This document shows positions 26,976 through 36,302 of a DNA stretch of 64,000 nt, in pieces. Where the stretch lies: the NCBI RefSeq assembly GCF_963674565.1, contig NZ_OY771430.1, forward strand, positions 4,340,001 through 4,404,000, in the 5' to 3' direction. Origin of the DNA: an uncultured Carboxylicivirga sp. Its GTDB lineage: Bacteria > Bacteroidota > Bacteroidia > Bacteroidales > Marinilabiliaceae. Below the pieces are notes generated by a model, which did not search any database, was not told where the DNA came from, and worked only from the letters and a program-made list of their open reading frames with translations. Made by a program: the position numbers and the translations under genes. Every line of letters starts with the position of its first letter. Within the stretch, counting starts at the first letter, position 1.

Positions 26976-27881
26976 ATGATTGCAAAAATTGTTAAAGGAC
27001 AAGGATTCAGAGGAGTTGTCAATTACGTACTTGATGAAAAGAAGGGAACTGAACTATTGTGTAGTGACGGCATTCGAACTAAGGATCATGAATCGATAAT
27101 TAGAAGTTTCTTAAGTCAAGCAGAACTGAATAATAGAGTAAGCAAACCGGTTTATCATATCTCACTTGATTTTTCGGTCAACGATAAAGCTAAACTTACA
27201 AATGACGTAATGGTGGAAATTGCTAGAACTTATATAAAGCAAATGAAATTGGAAGGTACCCAGTTTCTAATAGCCAGGCATTATGACAAAGAACATCCTC
27301 ACATACATTTAATTTTAAATCGGGTAAATTTTGATGGGAAAACTATATCTGATAAAAATGACAGGGTAAGAAGTGAAAAAGTATGCAAGGAGCTGACTGC
27401 TCAGTATCATCTTTATTTTGCAAAAGGTAAGGAGAAGGTTAATGTACACCGGCTGAAAGAACCTGATAAAACCCGATACAAAATCTATGAAGCCCTAAAA
27501 GAAACTATTCCTGAATGTAAAAACTGGGGAGAATTAGAGCAGAAACTGCAACAGCAGGGAATTACTATCAACTATAAATACAAAGGAAAAACCAATGAAA
27601 TACAGGGGATATTGTTCAGAAAGAATGACCTGATTTTTAGCGGTTCTAAAGTGGATCGTCAGTTTAGTTATTCAAAGATAGATTATCAGCTCCACTGTTA
27701 TTCACACAAACATTCTAACTCATTAAGAGAACCTCTTGATAAAAATTCATTCAGTACTCTTCGAACAGGAATGCAATTATTAAAAACTGATCTCACCGAT
27801 TGTAATCAGAGATCTGAGCGAGAAAGAAGACAACAAATCAGAATTAAAAGTAAGAAACGAAATCCTGGTCTTAAACTTTAA
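26976..27881 (+). CDS. MobA/VirD2-like relaxase
   Basis: A 301-aa relaxase of the MOBP type common in Bacteroidota mobilizable elements. The N-terminal GFRGVVNYVLDEKKGTELL region and the metal-binding histidines in HYDKEHPHIHLILNRV (near residues 100-111) are visible. The catalytic Tyr is not certain from inspection. It nicks oriT and carries the strand to the recipient with the aid of the MobC protein encoded just upstream. It lacks the long C-terminal helicase or primase part of large relaxases. The basic C-terminus (RSERERRQQIRIKSKKRN) could bind DNA. Confidence 0.92.
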   Translation: MIAKIVKGQGFRGVVNYVLDEKKGTELLCSDGIRTKDHESIIRSFLSQAELNNRVSKPVYHISLDFSVNDKAKLTNDVMVEIARTYIKQMKLEGTQFLIARHYDKEHPHIHLILNRVNFDGKTISDKNDRVRSEKVCKELTAQYHLYFAKGKEKVNVHRLKEPDKTRYKIYEALKETIPECKNWGELEQKLQQQGITINYKYKGKTNEIQGILFRKNDLIFSGSKVDRQFSYSKIDYQLHCYSHKHSNSLREPLDKNSFSTLRTGMQLLKTDLTDCNQRSERERRQQIRIKSKKRNPGLKL

Positions 27882-27893
27882 TAATAAATAGCC

Positions 27894-28430
27894 ATGACTA
27901 AAATTGACATGATTACTGCAATGTTTGAGGAAATAAAAGATAAGCTGGATTTACTGTATCAAAAGTCAGACAATGATGTGGCCTCTTTGCATAATAATGG
28001 TTCGGATAAAAAATCAAAAGGAATCAATATTCAGGATTTATCATCAATAATGGCTGACATAGTTGATTTCTCTATGCAAAATGTTGGAAGTATAATTCAG
28101 CAAGAGAATGAAGAATTGGTAAGTAAGTCAAATAAGCAATTTCAGAAAGTTGATAATCAAATTAATCAATTAGTTTATCATTTCAAGAAATGGAAAAATA
28201 TGATTTTCAAAATCGTCGTGTTACAGGTTATTGTTTTAATATGTATCATCCTTAATATTTCCTTGTTGAATGAAAACCGACGATTAAAAGATAGTGAATT
28301 GCAATTGAAATATCTTAAAGCCACAAACAAGGTTGATAAGAGATTATCAGGCAGGCTTGATACAATTTTCTATATTCATCGAAATGAAGAGGCAATTGAG
28401 CACCTTAAAAGAATTGTTACAGATAAGTGA
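27894..28430 (+). CDS. Coiled-coil membrane protein of the mobilization operon
   Basis: A 178-aa protein: a charged helical N-terminal part with coiled-coil character, one membrane helix near residues 102-122 (IFKIVVLQVIVLICIILNIS), then a charged helix. It starts 12 bp after the relaxase stop, so it is in the same operon. Proteins of this shape often follow Bacteroidota relaxase genes; the role is unknown. It may anchor the relaxosome at the membrane. Confidence 0.7.
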   Translation: MTKIDMITAMFEEIKDKLDLLYQKSDNDVASLHNNGSDKKSKGINIQDLSSIMADIVDFSMQNVGSIIQQENEELVSKSNKQFQKVDNQINQLVYHFKKWKNMIFKIVVLQVIVLICIILNISLLNENRRLKDSELQLKYLKATNKVDKRLSGRLDTIFYIHRNEEAIEHLKRIVTDK

Positions 28431-28659
28431 TTCTTTAATGTTTTGACATTGATACATAATAAAATGTTTTTTATATTTAAAGGTAATTTCTTTTTCATTA
28501 TTTAAATGTATAATGAAATTTAATTGAACCGTAATACTAAATGTGATAGGAATAATAAGTTGTTTTTGTCTTTACTTTCATAAATTATTATTCATACGCA
28601 AATAGATTTTAGCTGATTCAATATCAATATTTAAGTCCTTCTTAAGATAGTTTGAAAAA

Positions 28660-31600
28660 ATGAAGATATCTGAAAAGTTACTAATTGAATTACAAAACCG
28701 ACTTAAAGTTGGTAGTCGAAGAGGTGTTCACCTAAACGCAATTCCAGCACGTTCAAGATATAAATTCGATTTAACAAGACTTTCATATATTGATGAAAAT
28801 ATTCCTCAAAATTTTATAAACTCATTACTCACAGAATTACCTCTAAAATTTCGGATAAGTTGGAAGGATAATGTTCCCGATTTGAATTCACTTTTTGAAG
28901 AAGACCAAGCCCAATTAGTTAAAATCACAAAATCATTTGAGAATCTTATAAACCAGACTGATGCAATTGAATCGGAGAAAGGAATCAATACTTTCGGTTT
29001 TGGTTTTCCAATTCTCGTTCGCAGAGACCAATCTGACAATAAATTAACTGTTGCTCCAATTTTAATTTGGTCATTAAGAATTAAAAGAACAAAAGAATTT
29101 AATACTTGGGAAATACAACGAAACGAAGAGGACCCGATTTACGTCAATGAAGTTTTAATAAACCATTTACAAAGTGATTCAAATATTGAAATTGACCAAG
29201 TAACTAGTGAGCATTTAGATGATGGCCTGATTGATAAAAATGAACTTTTAGAAATATGTGAAAATATAATTGAAGCAATAAATAGTTCTACACCAAATGA
29301 TTTACATGAAACATTTGAAAAGAAATTAAAAGAAATAAAACCTATTGGAGAAAAAAAATACTATGAGAAACTGCCATTAACTTCCAATAACTCTTTTATT
29401 GATTTTGGCGGTCTGTTTTCCATTTTTGAAGTTCAGAAACAAAATATAATTAATGATTACGGAAATTTATTAGAGCTTCAAGGTACGGAAATTGACCTTG
29501 AAGATATGGATGAACATTCGTTTCAACCAATCTCATCCGTAGAAACTGACCCATCACAACAAGGTATTCTTCATTCTTTAAATACTTCTCGAAATATTCT
29601 TATTCAAGGCCCTCCTGGAACTGGAAAAAGTCAATCTTTGACAGCCATTTTGGTTAATGCTCTTGAAAACCATAAAAAAACAATTGTAGTTTGTGAAAAA
29701 CGTACGGCTTTAGAAGTTTTGTATAATTCTTTAAATGAAAAAGGACTTAATTATCAAACTATTTTAATCAAGGATATTGTAAAAGACAGAAAGCAAGCTG
29801 TAGATTCAGTAAGAGATAGAGTTGATAATTCTTCTTATCGCCGTTATAGATATACACATTCGAAAGAAACTTTAGACAACATAATTAATAAGTCAAAATC
29901 TCTGATTGATACAATTAACAAAAGACATCAAAAACTTGACAAAAAACTTATTGGAAACAAAAACTGGACTAGCGTAGTTGGTTCCCTTCTTTCTGAATTA
30001 AAAGACAATTCGGAAGATTGTAATCTTGAACTTAGTAAAGATATTTTTTCGTATGAGTCATCTGAACTAAATCAATTACTTGAGTTAATCAGAAAAGGAC
30101 AATATTTATATAGTGAATTTAGACCATTTAAAAAACTATCTTTTCTAAACTCGGATAAATTGATTGGAGACAATCCATTCATTATTGAGCAAAATATTGA
30201 AGAAGATTTTTTAAGTTATAAAAAACAAATCGAAGCTATTCATAATGATATTTTAAAATATGAGAAAGAATACTATAACATTAGAAATGAACAGCTAAAA
30301 GTTCAGAAAACGGAAATTGAATCGTATTTAAACTTACTTTCTAATGTGATTTCAAAATATGATAAAGCTGAAGATTTTTATAATGAGAAAAAAACAAATG
30401 GCTTCTTTTTCAAAACAGCTTCTTTATTCTCCAAGATGAAGAAAGCAGTAATAAAAGACCAAATACAAGTTAATTCGATATTCTTAGAACTCTTAACCAA
30501 AACAGAAAATTTCAATGATTTTCAAGCGATTTCAGCAGCAAGTACTATTCCTGATATTGAATTAAGTATTAAAAATTATAAAGTCGTAATTGAAAATACT
30601 GAAAACAACTTTCAAAATAATATTGAAACTGAATTTAGCGAATTAAACTTTCTTCATTCTGGTGCCGATGAATTTGCAACTGACAAATTACATTTAATAC
30701 AAAATCAACTTTCTGATATAATTTCAAAAATACAAGAAGACAGTTGGAGCAATTTTGAACTTAATTATCAATCGCACAAATATCTTATAGAAAGCATTGA
30801 TAATTTAATTAGTGCAAAGGAAATATATTTTGGAAATGATAATGACCTTTTTACTTTAGAATTTAAATGGTTTCAGTTTTATAATGTCTTAACAACAAAT
30901 GAAAAGCTAATAGTAATTCAGCTATTAGAAAAAGAAAACTGGCGCAAAACATTCTTGATTTTTTATTTAAACTCATTACTCGTTAATTCTGCAAATGTGG
31001 ATTTACCAACAAATGATAATGACCATATTGAATTAGGAAAATCATTATCAGAGCTTGAACAAGAGCAGATTAGGTATATTCGAGAATATTGGTTCTCGAA
31101 ACAAATTGATGCCACAAGGTCATTTGATGTAAACAATCCAAATATTTCAGTAGAAAATCTTTACAATAAACGAGCAAGTACTAAACACAAAAGACTTTCA
31201 TTACGGGAGATTGTGAAACTAGATATGGATTTATTTACAACATTTTTTCCAATTATTCTTACAACACCAGACGTTGCAAGTAATCTTTTTAAAGGCCAAA
31301 ACAAATATTTTGATATCGTTATGTTTGACGAGGCAAGTCAATTAAAACTAGAAGACAACTTGCCTGCACTTTTAAAAGGAAAGCAAATAATTATTGCTGG
31401 AGATGAACATCAGATGCCACCATCAAATTACTTTAGTAAAATTTTTGACGGCACTATTGAAGATGAAGACGATTTTGAAGATGAAATAGAACGAATAAAA
31501 AGTGAAGCAAGTAACTCGCTTTTAGATTGTGAATCACTTCTTGATTTTGCTTCTGAACTTGGATTTGAAAAAAGACATTTAGACTTTCATTATCGTTCAA

Positions 31601-33042
31601 GGCATCCTTATTTGATTGATTATTCGAATTATGCATTTTACAATCAAAGGCTAAAACCTTTACCAAATAGTTTTGAATATAATCCTATTAAATACATCAA
31701 TGTAAACGGTACGTATTCTGATAATTCAAATGATTCCGAAGCCGAAACAGTATTGTCGATTATTGAAAATAATATTTCTAGACTTCCTAATGGTAATTAT
31801 CCGTCTGTTGGTGTTGCTACATTCAACATAAATCAGCGTAACTTAATATTAGGGAAAATTAACGAAAGACGGAAGTTTGAGCGATATAAGGAATTCAATG
31901 AAAAGATTATTGAACTTGAAGAAAATGGTTTTTTTGTAAAAAATTTAGAAAATATTCAGGGTGATGAAAGAGATGTAATTATCCTTTCCACAACGTATGG
32001 AATTAATAAAGATAATAAGTTCGCTCAGCGCTTTGGTTCAATAAATCATCATAAGGGATATAAGTTATTAAATGTAATTGTCACAAGAGCGAAATATAAA
32101 ATTTATGTGTGTTCCTCAATTCCACAAGAAGTATTTTTGAATTATAAGGAGCATTTGATAACTGAAGGTTCAAATAATAGAAGAGCTGCATTATATGCAT
32201 ATTTAGCATATGCGAAAGCAGTTAGCGAACAAGATAACGAAGCAAGATTGGCTGTATTAAATGCACTTGCTGAAAATTCAACCACAAACAGTTCAATTGA
32301 CAATTTTAATGCGGACTTAGAATCTCCATTTGAAGAAGAAGTTTATGCGGCGTTGACTAATTATTTTGACGAAAATAAAATTATACCGCAACTACAATTT
32401 GCTGGTTTTAGAATTGATTTGGTTTATGATACAATGCAAGTTGGTTTGCCAAAAATTGCAATAGAATGTGATGGTGCTGCATACCATTCAAGTCAAGAAG
32501 CTTATTTACACGACAAACACAGGCAAAAGATTTTAGAAAATCACGGATTTGTATTTCATAGAATTTGGAGTACAAATTGGTGGAGAAATCCAAAGAGAGA
32601 AACTCAAAAATTAGTACAATTCATAAAACAAATAGAAAATAGTTCTCCTTCTTTGTTTGAGGATAAATCAAAAACAAGTTTAGCGTTCACCGATGATATC
32701 TCAATAATTGAAAGTAAACTCATTAAAGTTTCCCCAAGTGTTCAAAAAGATTTAGCTGAAACAATTAATGCAGTAAATAAAACCGAAAATATTCAGACCG
32801 AATTATTTAAAGAAACGGTAAGGTTAAATAGTAAGGTTAAAGTTAAATATATGAATATTGATAAAGACTTGAAAGTTCAGTTAGTCGAACAATCAGTTTC
32901 AAAATCAGAAAAATCAAATGGACTTCAGCTGATAAATATAAAATCACCATTGGGGTTTGCATTAAACGGGAAATCGGTTGGTGATACGGTTAAGATTGGT
33001 GATTTAGATAAATATGTTAGGATTTTAGAAATAGTGAATTAA
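28660..33042 (+). CDS. Giant SF1 helicase with C-terminal Vsr/MTES_1575-like nuclease
   Basis: A 1460-aa protein. The helicase core is split: Walker A QGPPGTGKSQS (~residues 317-325), then a long helical insertion of ~500 residues, Walker B/DEAS box MFDEASQLKLED (~888), motif III GDEHQMPPS (~915), Tyr/Arg motif FHYRSRHPYLI and motif V/VI region QGDERDVIILSTTYG (~1100) with NVIVTRAKYKIYV. After that comes a PD-(D/E)xK domain: SPFEEEVYAAL, GFRIDLVYD, IAIECDGAAYHSS (~1267) and HRIWSTNWWRN, the layout of Vsr/MTES_1575 endonucleases. A ~80-residue unknown tail follows. SF1 helicase-Vsr fusions are linked to phage defence. It is followed by an OLD nuclease gene. The exact subfamily (DUF4011-type or other) cannot be fixed by eye. 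Confidence 0.85.
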   Translation: MKISEKLLIELQNRLKVGSRRGVHLNAIPARSRYKFDLTRLSYIDENIPQNFINSLLTELPLKFRISWKDNVPDLNSLFEEDQAQLVKITKSFENLINQTDAIESEKGINTFGFGFPILVRRDQSDNKLTVAPILIWSLRIKRTKEFNTWEIQRNEEDPIYVNEVLINHLQSDSNIEIDQVTSEHLDDGLIDKNELLEICENIIEAINSSTPNDLHETFEKKLKEIKPIGEKKYYEKLPLTSNNSFIDFGGLFSIFEVQKQNIINDYGNLLELQGTEIDLEDMDEHSFQPISSVETDPSQQGILHSLNTSRNILIQGPPGTGKSQSLTAILVNALENHKKTIVVCEKRTALEVLYNSLNEKGLNYQTILIKDIVKDRKQAVDSVRDRVDNSSYRRYRYTHSKETLDNIINKSKSLIDTINKRHQKLDKKLIGNKNWTSVVGSLLSELKDNSEDCNLELSKDIFSYESSELNQLLELIRKGQYLYSEFRPFKKLSFLNSDKLIGDNPFIIEQNIEEDFLSYKKQIEAIHNDILKYEKEYYNIRNEQLKVQKTEIESYLNLLSNVISKYDKAEDFYNEKKTNGFFFKTASLFSKMKKAVIKDQIQVNSIFLELLTKTENFNDFQAISAASTIPDIELSIKNYKVVIENTENNFQNNIETEFSELNFLHSGADEFATDKLHLIQNQLSDIISKIQEDSWSNFELNYQSHKYLIESIDNLISAKEIYFGNDNDLFTLEFKWFQFYNVLTTNEKLIVIQLLEKENWRKTFLIFYLNSLLVNSANVDLPTNDNDHIELGKSLSELEQEQIRYIREYWFSKQIDATRSFDVNNPNISVENLYNKRASTKHKRLSLREIVKLDMDLFTTFFPIILTTPDVASNLFKGQNKYFDIVMFDEASQLKLEDNLPALLKGKQIIIAGDEHQMPPSNYFSKIFDGTIEDEDDFEDEIERIKSEASNSLLDCESLLDFASELGFEKRHLDFHYRSRHPYLIDYSNYAFYNQRLKPLPNSFEYNPIKYINVNGTYSDNSNDSEAETVLSIIENNISRLPNGNYPSVGVATFNINQRNLILGKINERRKFERYKEFNEKIIELEENGFFVKNLENIQGDERDVIILSTTYGINKDNKFAQRFGSINHHKGYKLLNVIVTRAKYKIYVCSSIPQEVFLNYKEHLITEGSNNRRAALYAYLAYAKAVSEQDNEARLAVLNALAENSTTNSSIDNFNADLESPFEEEVYAALTNYFDENKIIPQLQFAGFRIDLVYDTMQVGLPKIAIECDGAAYHSSQEAYLHDKHRQKILENHGFVFHRIWSTNWWRNPKRETQKLVQFIKQIENSSPSLFEDKSKTSLAFTDDISIIESKLIKVSPSVQKDLAETINAVNKTENIQTELFKETVRLNSKVKVKYMNIDKDLKVQLVEQSVSKSEKSNGLQLINIKSPLGFALNGKSVGDTVKIGDLDKYVRILEIVN

Positions 33043-33238
33043 GTGTACTTTTCTCAGTCACATATGCTACAGGTCAGATGGGGAGTCAATAACACGAGCA
33101 AAACATTCAATGAGTGTGACTGCCAGAACTACAATAGTACCGCTACATTAAATTGCTAATTAATTGAATTAGAAAAATAAGAATGGAACTACAACTTGTT
33201 TAATGTATTGTTAATAAAGTTTATAATGAACCTTCCAG

Positions 33239-35161
33239 ATGAAATTAAACAAATTAAAACTTAGAAATTTCAGAAGCTATTCAACCGAAATAGAATTTAG
33301 TATTGATGATTTGAATGTTTTGATAGGTCGAAATGATATTGGAAAGTCATCAATTCTTGAAGCGTTGGATATATTTTTTAACGGGAAACCTGATAAAGAT
33401 GATTTAACGGTTGGAAATGGTGCTGATCAGATTGAGATTACATGTGTGTTTGATGATTTGCCAGAAACTTTAACTCTCGATGATACAGTTGAGACTTCGC
33501 TTAAAGATGAATTTCTTCTTAATTCAGAACAAAAACTTGAAATTAAAAAGAAATTTCCTGTAGCAGGAAGTGGAAGTGTATCAGAAGAATCAGTCATTGT
33601 TTGTAGTTATCCAACTCATGCAGATTTGAGTGATTTACTTTCAAAAAAGCGCACTACATTAAGACTTCAATTTGAAGAATTAGGAATAAATCCTGATGGA
33701 GTTAATAGGAATAGAAGTAAAGAGCTTAGAAACGCAATTAGACTTCATTATTACCCTGACCTACAAATTGAAACCGAAAGAACCGAAATTAAAATTGACG
33801 GTAAGTTAGACAACGAAGATAATAGAAAGAAAATATGGACGAGCTTGAAAAAGTATTTACCTATTTATTCCTTATTTTTTGTTGACAAGCCTTTAAATGA
33901 CCAAGATTCTGATATACAAGACCCGATGAAGGAAATTGTAAAAGAAGTGCTAAGACGAGATGCCATTTCACCTTTATTGGAACAACTTAAAGAGGCTGTA
34001 AAAGATGCTTCAACTGCAATGGCAGATGAAACTATAAACAAGCTTAATGATTTGGATTCTAAATTAGCGGAGACATTAAGGTCAAACTTTCCAAAAGAAC
34101 CTAGTTGGAATTCTATTTTTAAATTGTCTTTAGAGGATGAGCGGGGAGTTCCTCTAAATAAAAGAGGTAGTGGTATGCGTAGACTTGTTTTATTAAGCTT
34201 TTTTAGAGCTCAGGTTGAAAACAGAAAAACAACAAATGCTCCAAATATTATTTATGCACTTGAAGAGCCAGAAACATCTCAGCATCCAGATTTTCAGTTG
34301 ATGATCGTAAATGCTTTAAAAGAATTAGCTGAGACAGATAATGCTCAAGTCCTATTTACAACTCACAATTCCAATTTAGCCAAAGAAATTCCTAAAAAAT
34401 CGCTTAGATATATTTATGCTGACAATGGAGTTGTAAAGGTCGAAAATGGAACAAATCAGGATGGCTCAGACAATACTGGAATCATTGATAAAATAATTGA
34501 AACTCTTGGGGCATTACCAGACCCTAAAAATAAAGTGAAAGTTTTAATTTTTGTGGAAGGGGAAAATGATGTAAATGGCTTGATTGAATATAGTAAACTG
34601 TTACATGCCGATGATAACACAATTATAAATCTAGAAAATAACGAGCAGATAACCTTTATTCCTACAGGTGGTTCTCAATTGAAATACTACATTGAAAAAA
34701 AGTATTTAGACGGATTACTTCAATCACAGGTTCATATCTACGACTCTGACATACCTGATTACGTTAAAGCTGTAGCAACAATAAATGGAGAAGGTAACCA
34801 TAGAAAAGTTGGATATAATACAGCTAAACTTGAATTAGAAAATTATTTACATCATGAGGCTATCACTGAATGTTACAGTGACCTTAATGTAAATATAGAA
34901 TTAACTAATATAGATGATGCTGAAGATGTCCCTAAAAAAGTCGCAAAGGCAGTACATACAGCAACCAGTGATACTGATTGGGATTCAATTAATCCTGATC
35001 CTGTAAAAACTGAGCAAAAACAGAAAAAGAAGATTTCAAGTGCAAAACGTCAGTTAAATACTTTGGCAGTCAAGAAAATGACGATTGAAAGGTTGCGTGA
35101 ACGTGATGGGTACAATGAAATTAGAAACTGGTTGAATAAAATTAATGAGTTAGCTAATTAA
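33239..35161 (+). CDS. OLD-family ATP-dependent endonuclease (ATPase + TOPRIM)
   Basis: A 640-aa protein. The SMC/RecF-like N-terminus KLNKLKLRNFRSYSTEIEF is followed by Walker A G30-RNDIG-KS37, the signature region NKRGSGMRRLVLLSF (~300-315), Walker B YALEEPETSQHPD (~339) and the His switch LFTTHNSNLAKE. The C-terminal TOPRIM nuclease has VLIFVEGENDVNGL (~434) and the acidic pair YDSDIPDY (~499). This is the architecture of OLD and GajA nucleases. GajA partners with a UvrD-like GajB; none is here, but a different helicase-nuclease gene lies 196 bp upstream. Probably part of a multi-gene defence cargo. Confidence 0.9.
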   Translation: MKLNKLKLRNFRSYSTEIEFSIDDLNVLIGRNDIGKSSILEALDIFFNGKPDKDDLTVGNGADQIEITCVFDDLPETLTLDDTVETSLKDEFLLNSEQKLEIKKKFPVAGSGSVSEESVIVCSYPTHADLSDLLSKKRTTLRLQFEELGINPDGVNRNRSKELRNAIRLHYYPDLQIETERTEIKIDGKLDNEDNRKKIWTSLKKYLPIYSLFFVDKPLNDQDSDIQDPMKEIVKEVLRRDAISPLLEQLKEAVKDASTAMADETINKLNDLDSKLAETLRSNFPKEPSWNSIFKLSLEDERGVPLNKRGSGMRRLVLLSFFRAQVENRKTTNAPNIIYALEEPETSQHPDFQLMIVNALKELAETDNAQVLFTTHNSNLAKEIPKKSLRYIYADNGVVKVENGTNQDGSDNTGIIDKIIETLGALPDPKNKVKVLIFVEGENDVNGLIEYSKLLHADDNTIINLENNEQITFIPTGGSQLKYYIEKKYLDGLLQSQVHIYDSDIPDYVKAVATINGEGNHRKVGYNTAKLELENYLHHEAITECYSDLNVNIELTNIDDAEDVPKKVAKAVHTATSDTDWDSINPDPVKTEQKQKKKISSAKRQLNTLAVKKMTIERLRERDGYNEIRNWLNKINELAN

Positions 35162-35284
35162 AAGACTCAGTTTATCATACTATTATCAAAGTAGGGGTAT
35201 GTGTTTACTTTATATTATTTCGATTTTTTTATATTAAAACAACAATATACTTACTATGAATATGATTTATTCTTAAAAGACAAA

Positions 35285-36133
35285 ATGATGAAGAACTTTA
35301 CAGCAATAGATTTTGAGACTGCGATTGGTAAAAGATATTCTGCGTGTGCTGTTGGGATTGTGAAGGTTATTGACGGTGTTATTACTGAGAAATTTTCAAC
35401 ATTAATTCAACCTCCAGGAAATGAATATAATTCGGCAAATATTAGAGTTCATGGCATTCAACCGGAAATGACAGAGGGATTACCAACTTTCATAGATGTA
35501 TATCCAAGAATAAGAGAATACATTAACAATACATTGGTTGTTGCACATAATGCTGAGTTTGATATAGATGTTTTAAAGCAGTCTATGAATTTTTATAACA
35601 TCCGGGATAATGAACTATTATTTAATTATGATTGTACCTTAGGTATTTATGGAAAAAAATTAGATGAATGTTGTAAGGAACTATCAATTGGTCTAGAACA
35701 TCATGATCCTTTGTCTGACGCTCTTGCATGTGCTAAATTATATTTGCTACATCATGGAATTAAAGAAGCATCTAATAGTAACATGACTAATAATGCATAT
35801 GATATTCCGACAGATGGGCGTCAGAAAATTTGTGGAGATGTTCTGAAACCCAATTTAGATGATGTTGAAAATAAAGTAAATCCGTTTTATAATAAAAAAG
35901 TTGTTATCTCAGGAACATACAATAATTGGCCAGATAGGAAGGATATTGCAGTTCTACTAAAGGACTTGGGTGCAGATATTGATACTGGGGTTACCAAACG
36001 CACTAACTATCTTATTGCTGGTATCGGTGTTGGTCCTAGTAAAATGAAAAAGATGGAACAAAATATTCTAGATGGTAAAGATGCCTGTATTATAGATGAA
36101 AAACAACTTATTGAAATGCTTAAAGTTTTATAA
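35285..36133 (+). CDS. DEDDh 3'-5' exonuclease fused to a BRCT domain
   Basis: About 282 aa from ATG at 35285 (MMKNFTAIDFETA); an ORF start at 35201 adds a poor, Tyr/Phe-rich N-terminus and is unlikely. The exonuclease domain (~1-170) has all DEDDh motifs: AIDFETA, VVAHNAEFDIDVL, and HHDPLSDALACA with the His. It resembles the epsilon subunit of DNA polymerase III. The C-terminal ~80 residues form a BRCT domain (NKKVVISGTYNNWPDRKDIA ... KRTNYLIAG), as in bacterial DNA ligase LigA. Such a protein would bind DNA ends or nicks and trim 3' ends. It lies in line with the OLD and helicase genes on the island; whether they act together is inferred. Confidence 0.87.
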   Translation: MMKNFTAIDFETAIGKRYSACAVGIVKVIDGVITEKFSTLIQPPGNEYNSANIRVHGIQPEMTEGLPTFIDVYPRIREYINNTLVVAHNAEFDIDVLKQSMNFYNIRDNELLFNYDCTLGIYGKKLDECCKELSIGLEHHDPLSDALACAKLYLLHHGIKEASNSNMTNNAYDIPTDGRQKICGDVLKPNLDDVENKVNPFYNKKVVISGTYNNWPDRKDIAVLLKDLGADIDTGVTKRTNYLIAGIGVGPSKMKKMEQNILDGKDACIIDEKQLIEMLKVL

Positions 36134-36181
36134 AAAAAGTATATTATTAAAGTTGAAGTATTTTTAGATTTAAAATGTGAC

Positions 36182-36224
36182 TATGGTACTTATCTTCGTA
36201 GCTGCTACGAAGATAAGTACCATA
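36182..36224. promoter_or_regulatory. 43-bp perfect palindrome upstream of the AbiE operon
   Basis: Arms of 21 bp (36182-36202 and 36204-36224) pair without a mismatch around the single base T36203. No T tract follows on the plus strand, so it is not a plain terminator. It lies 79 bp before the antitoxin start, where AbiEi-type antitoxins are known to bind inverted repeats for autorepression. Confidence 0.75.
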
Positions 36225-36243
36225 CCTCTAAGATCCAAATAAA

Positions 36244-36287
36244 GTCCAGTTTATTTACTAAAAAACTGGACAAATATCTATATTTGT
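36244..36287 (+). promoter_or_regulatory. AbiE promoter with overlapping inverted repeats
   Basis: TATATTTG (36279-36286) fits the Bacteroidota -7 consensus, 16 bp before the start at 36303. A 9-bp inverted repeat GTCCAGTTT / AAACTGGAC (36244-36252, 36263-36271) covers the -33 area, and ACAAATA / TATTTGT (36270-36276, 36281-36287) covers the -7. A protein bound here would block transcription. Confidence 0.6.
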
Positions 36288-36302
36288 AATATAAATAGAT
36301 GT

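Noticed and set aside
33055..33122. 8-bp inverted repeat CAGTCACA / TGTGACTG between helicase and OLD genes
   Set aside because: Arms are short and 52 bp apart with no other support; could occur by chance.
28660..35161. Gabija system
   Set aside because: The OLD protein fits GajA in architecture, but the partner is not a ~500-aa UvrD-like GajB; it is a 1460-aa helicase-nuclease encoded upstream rather than downstream.
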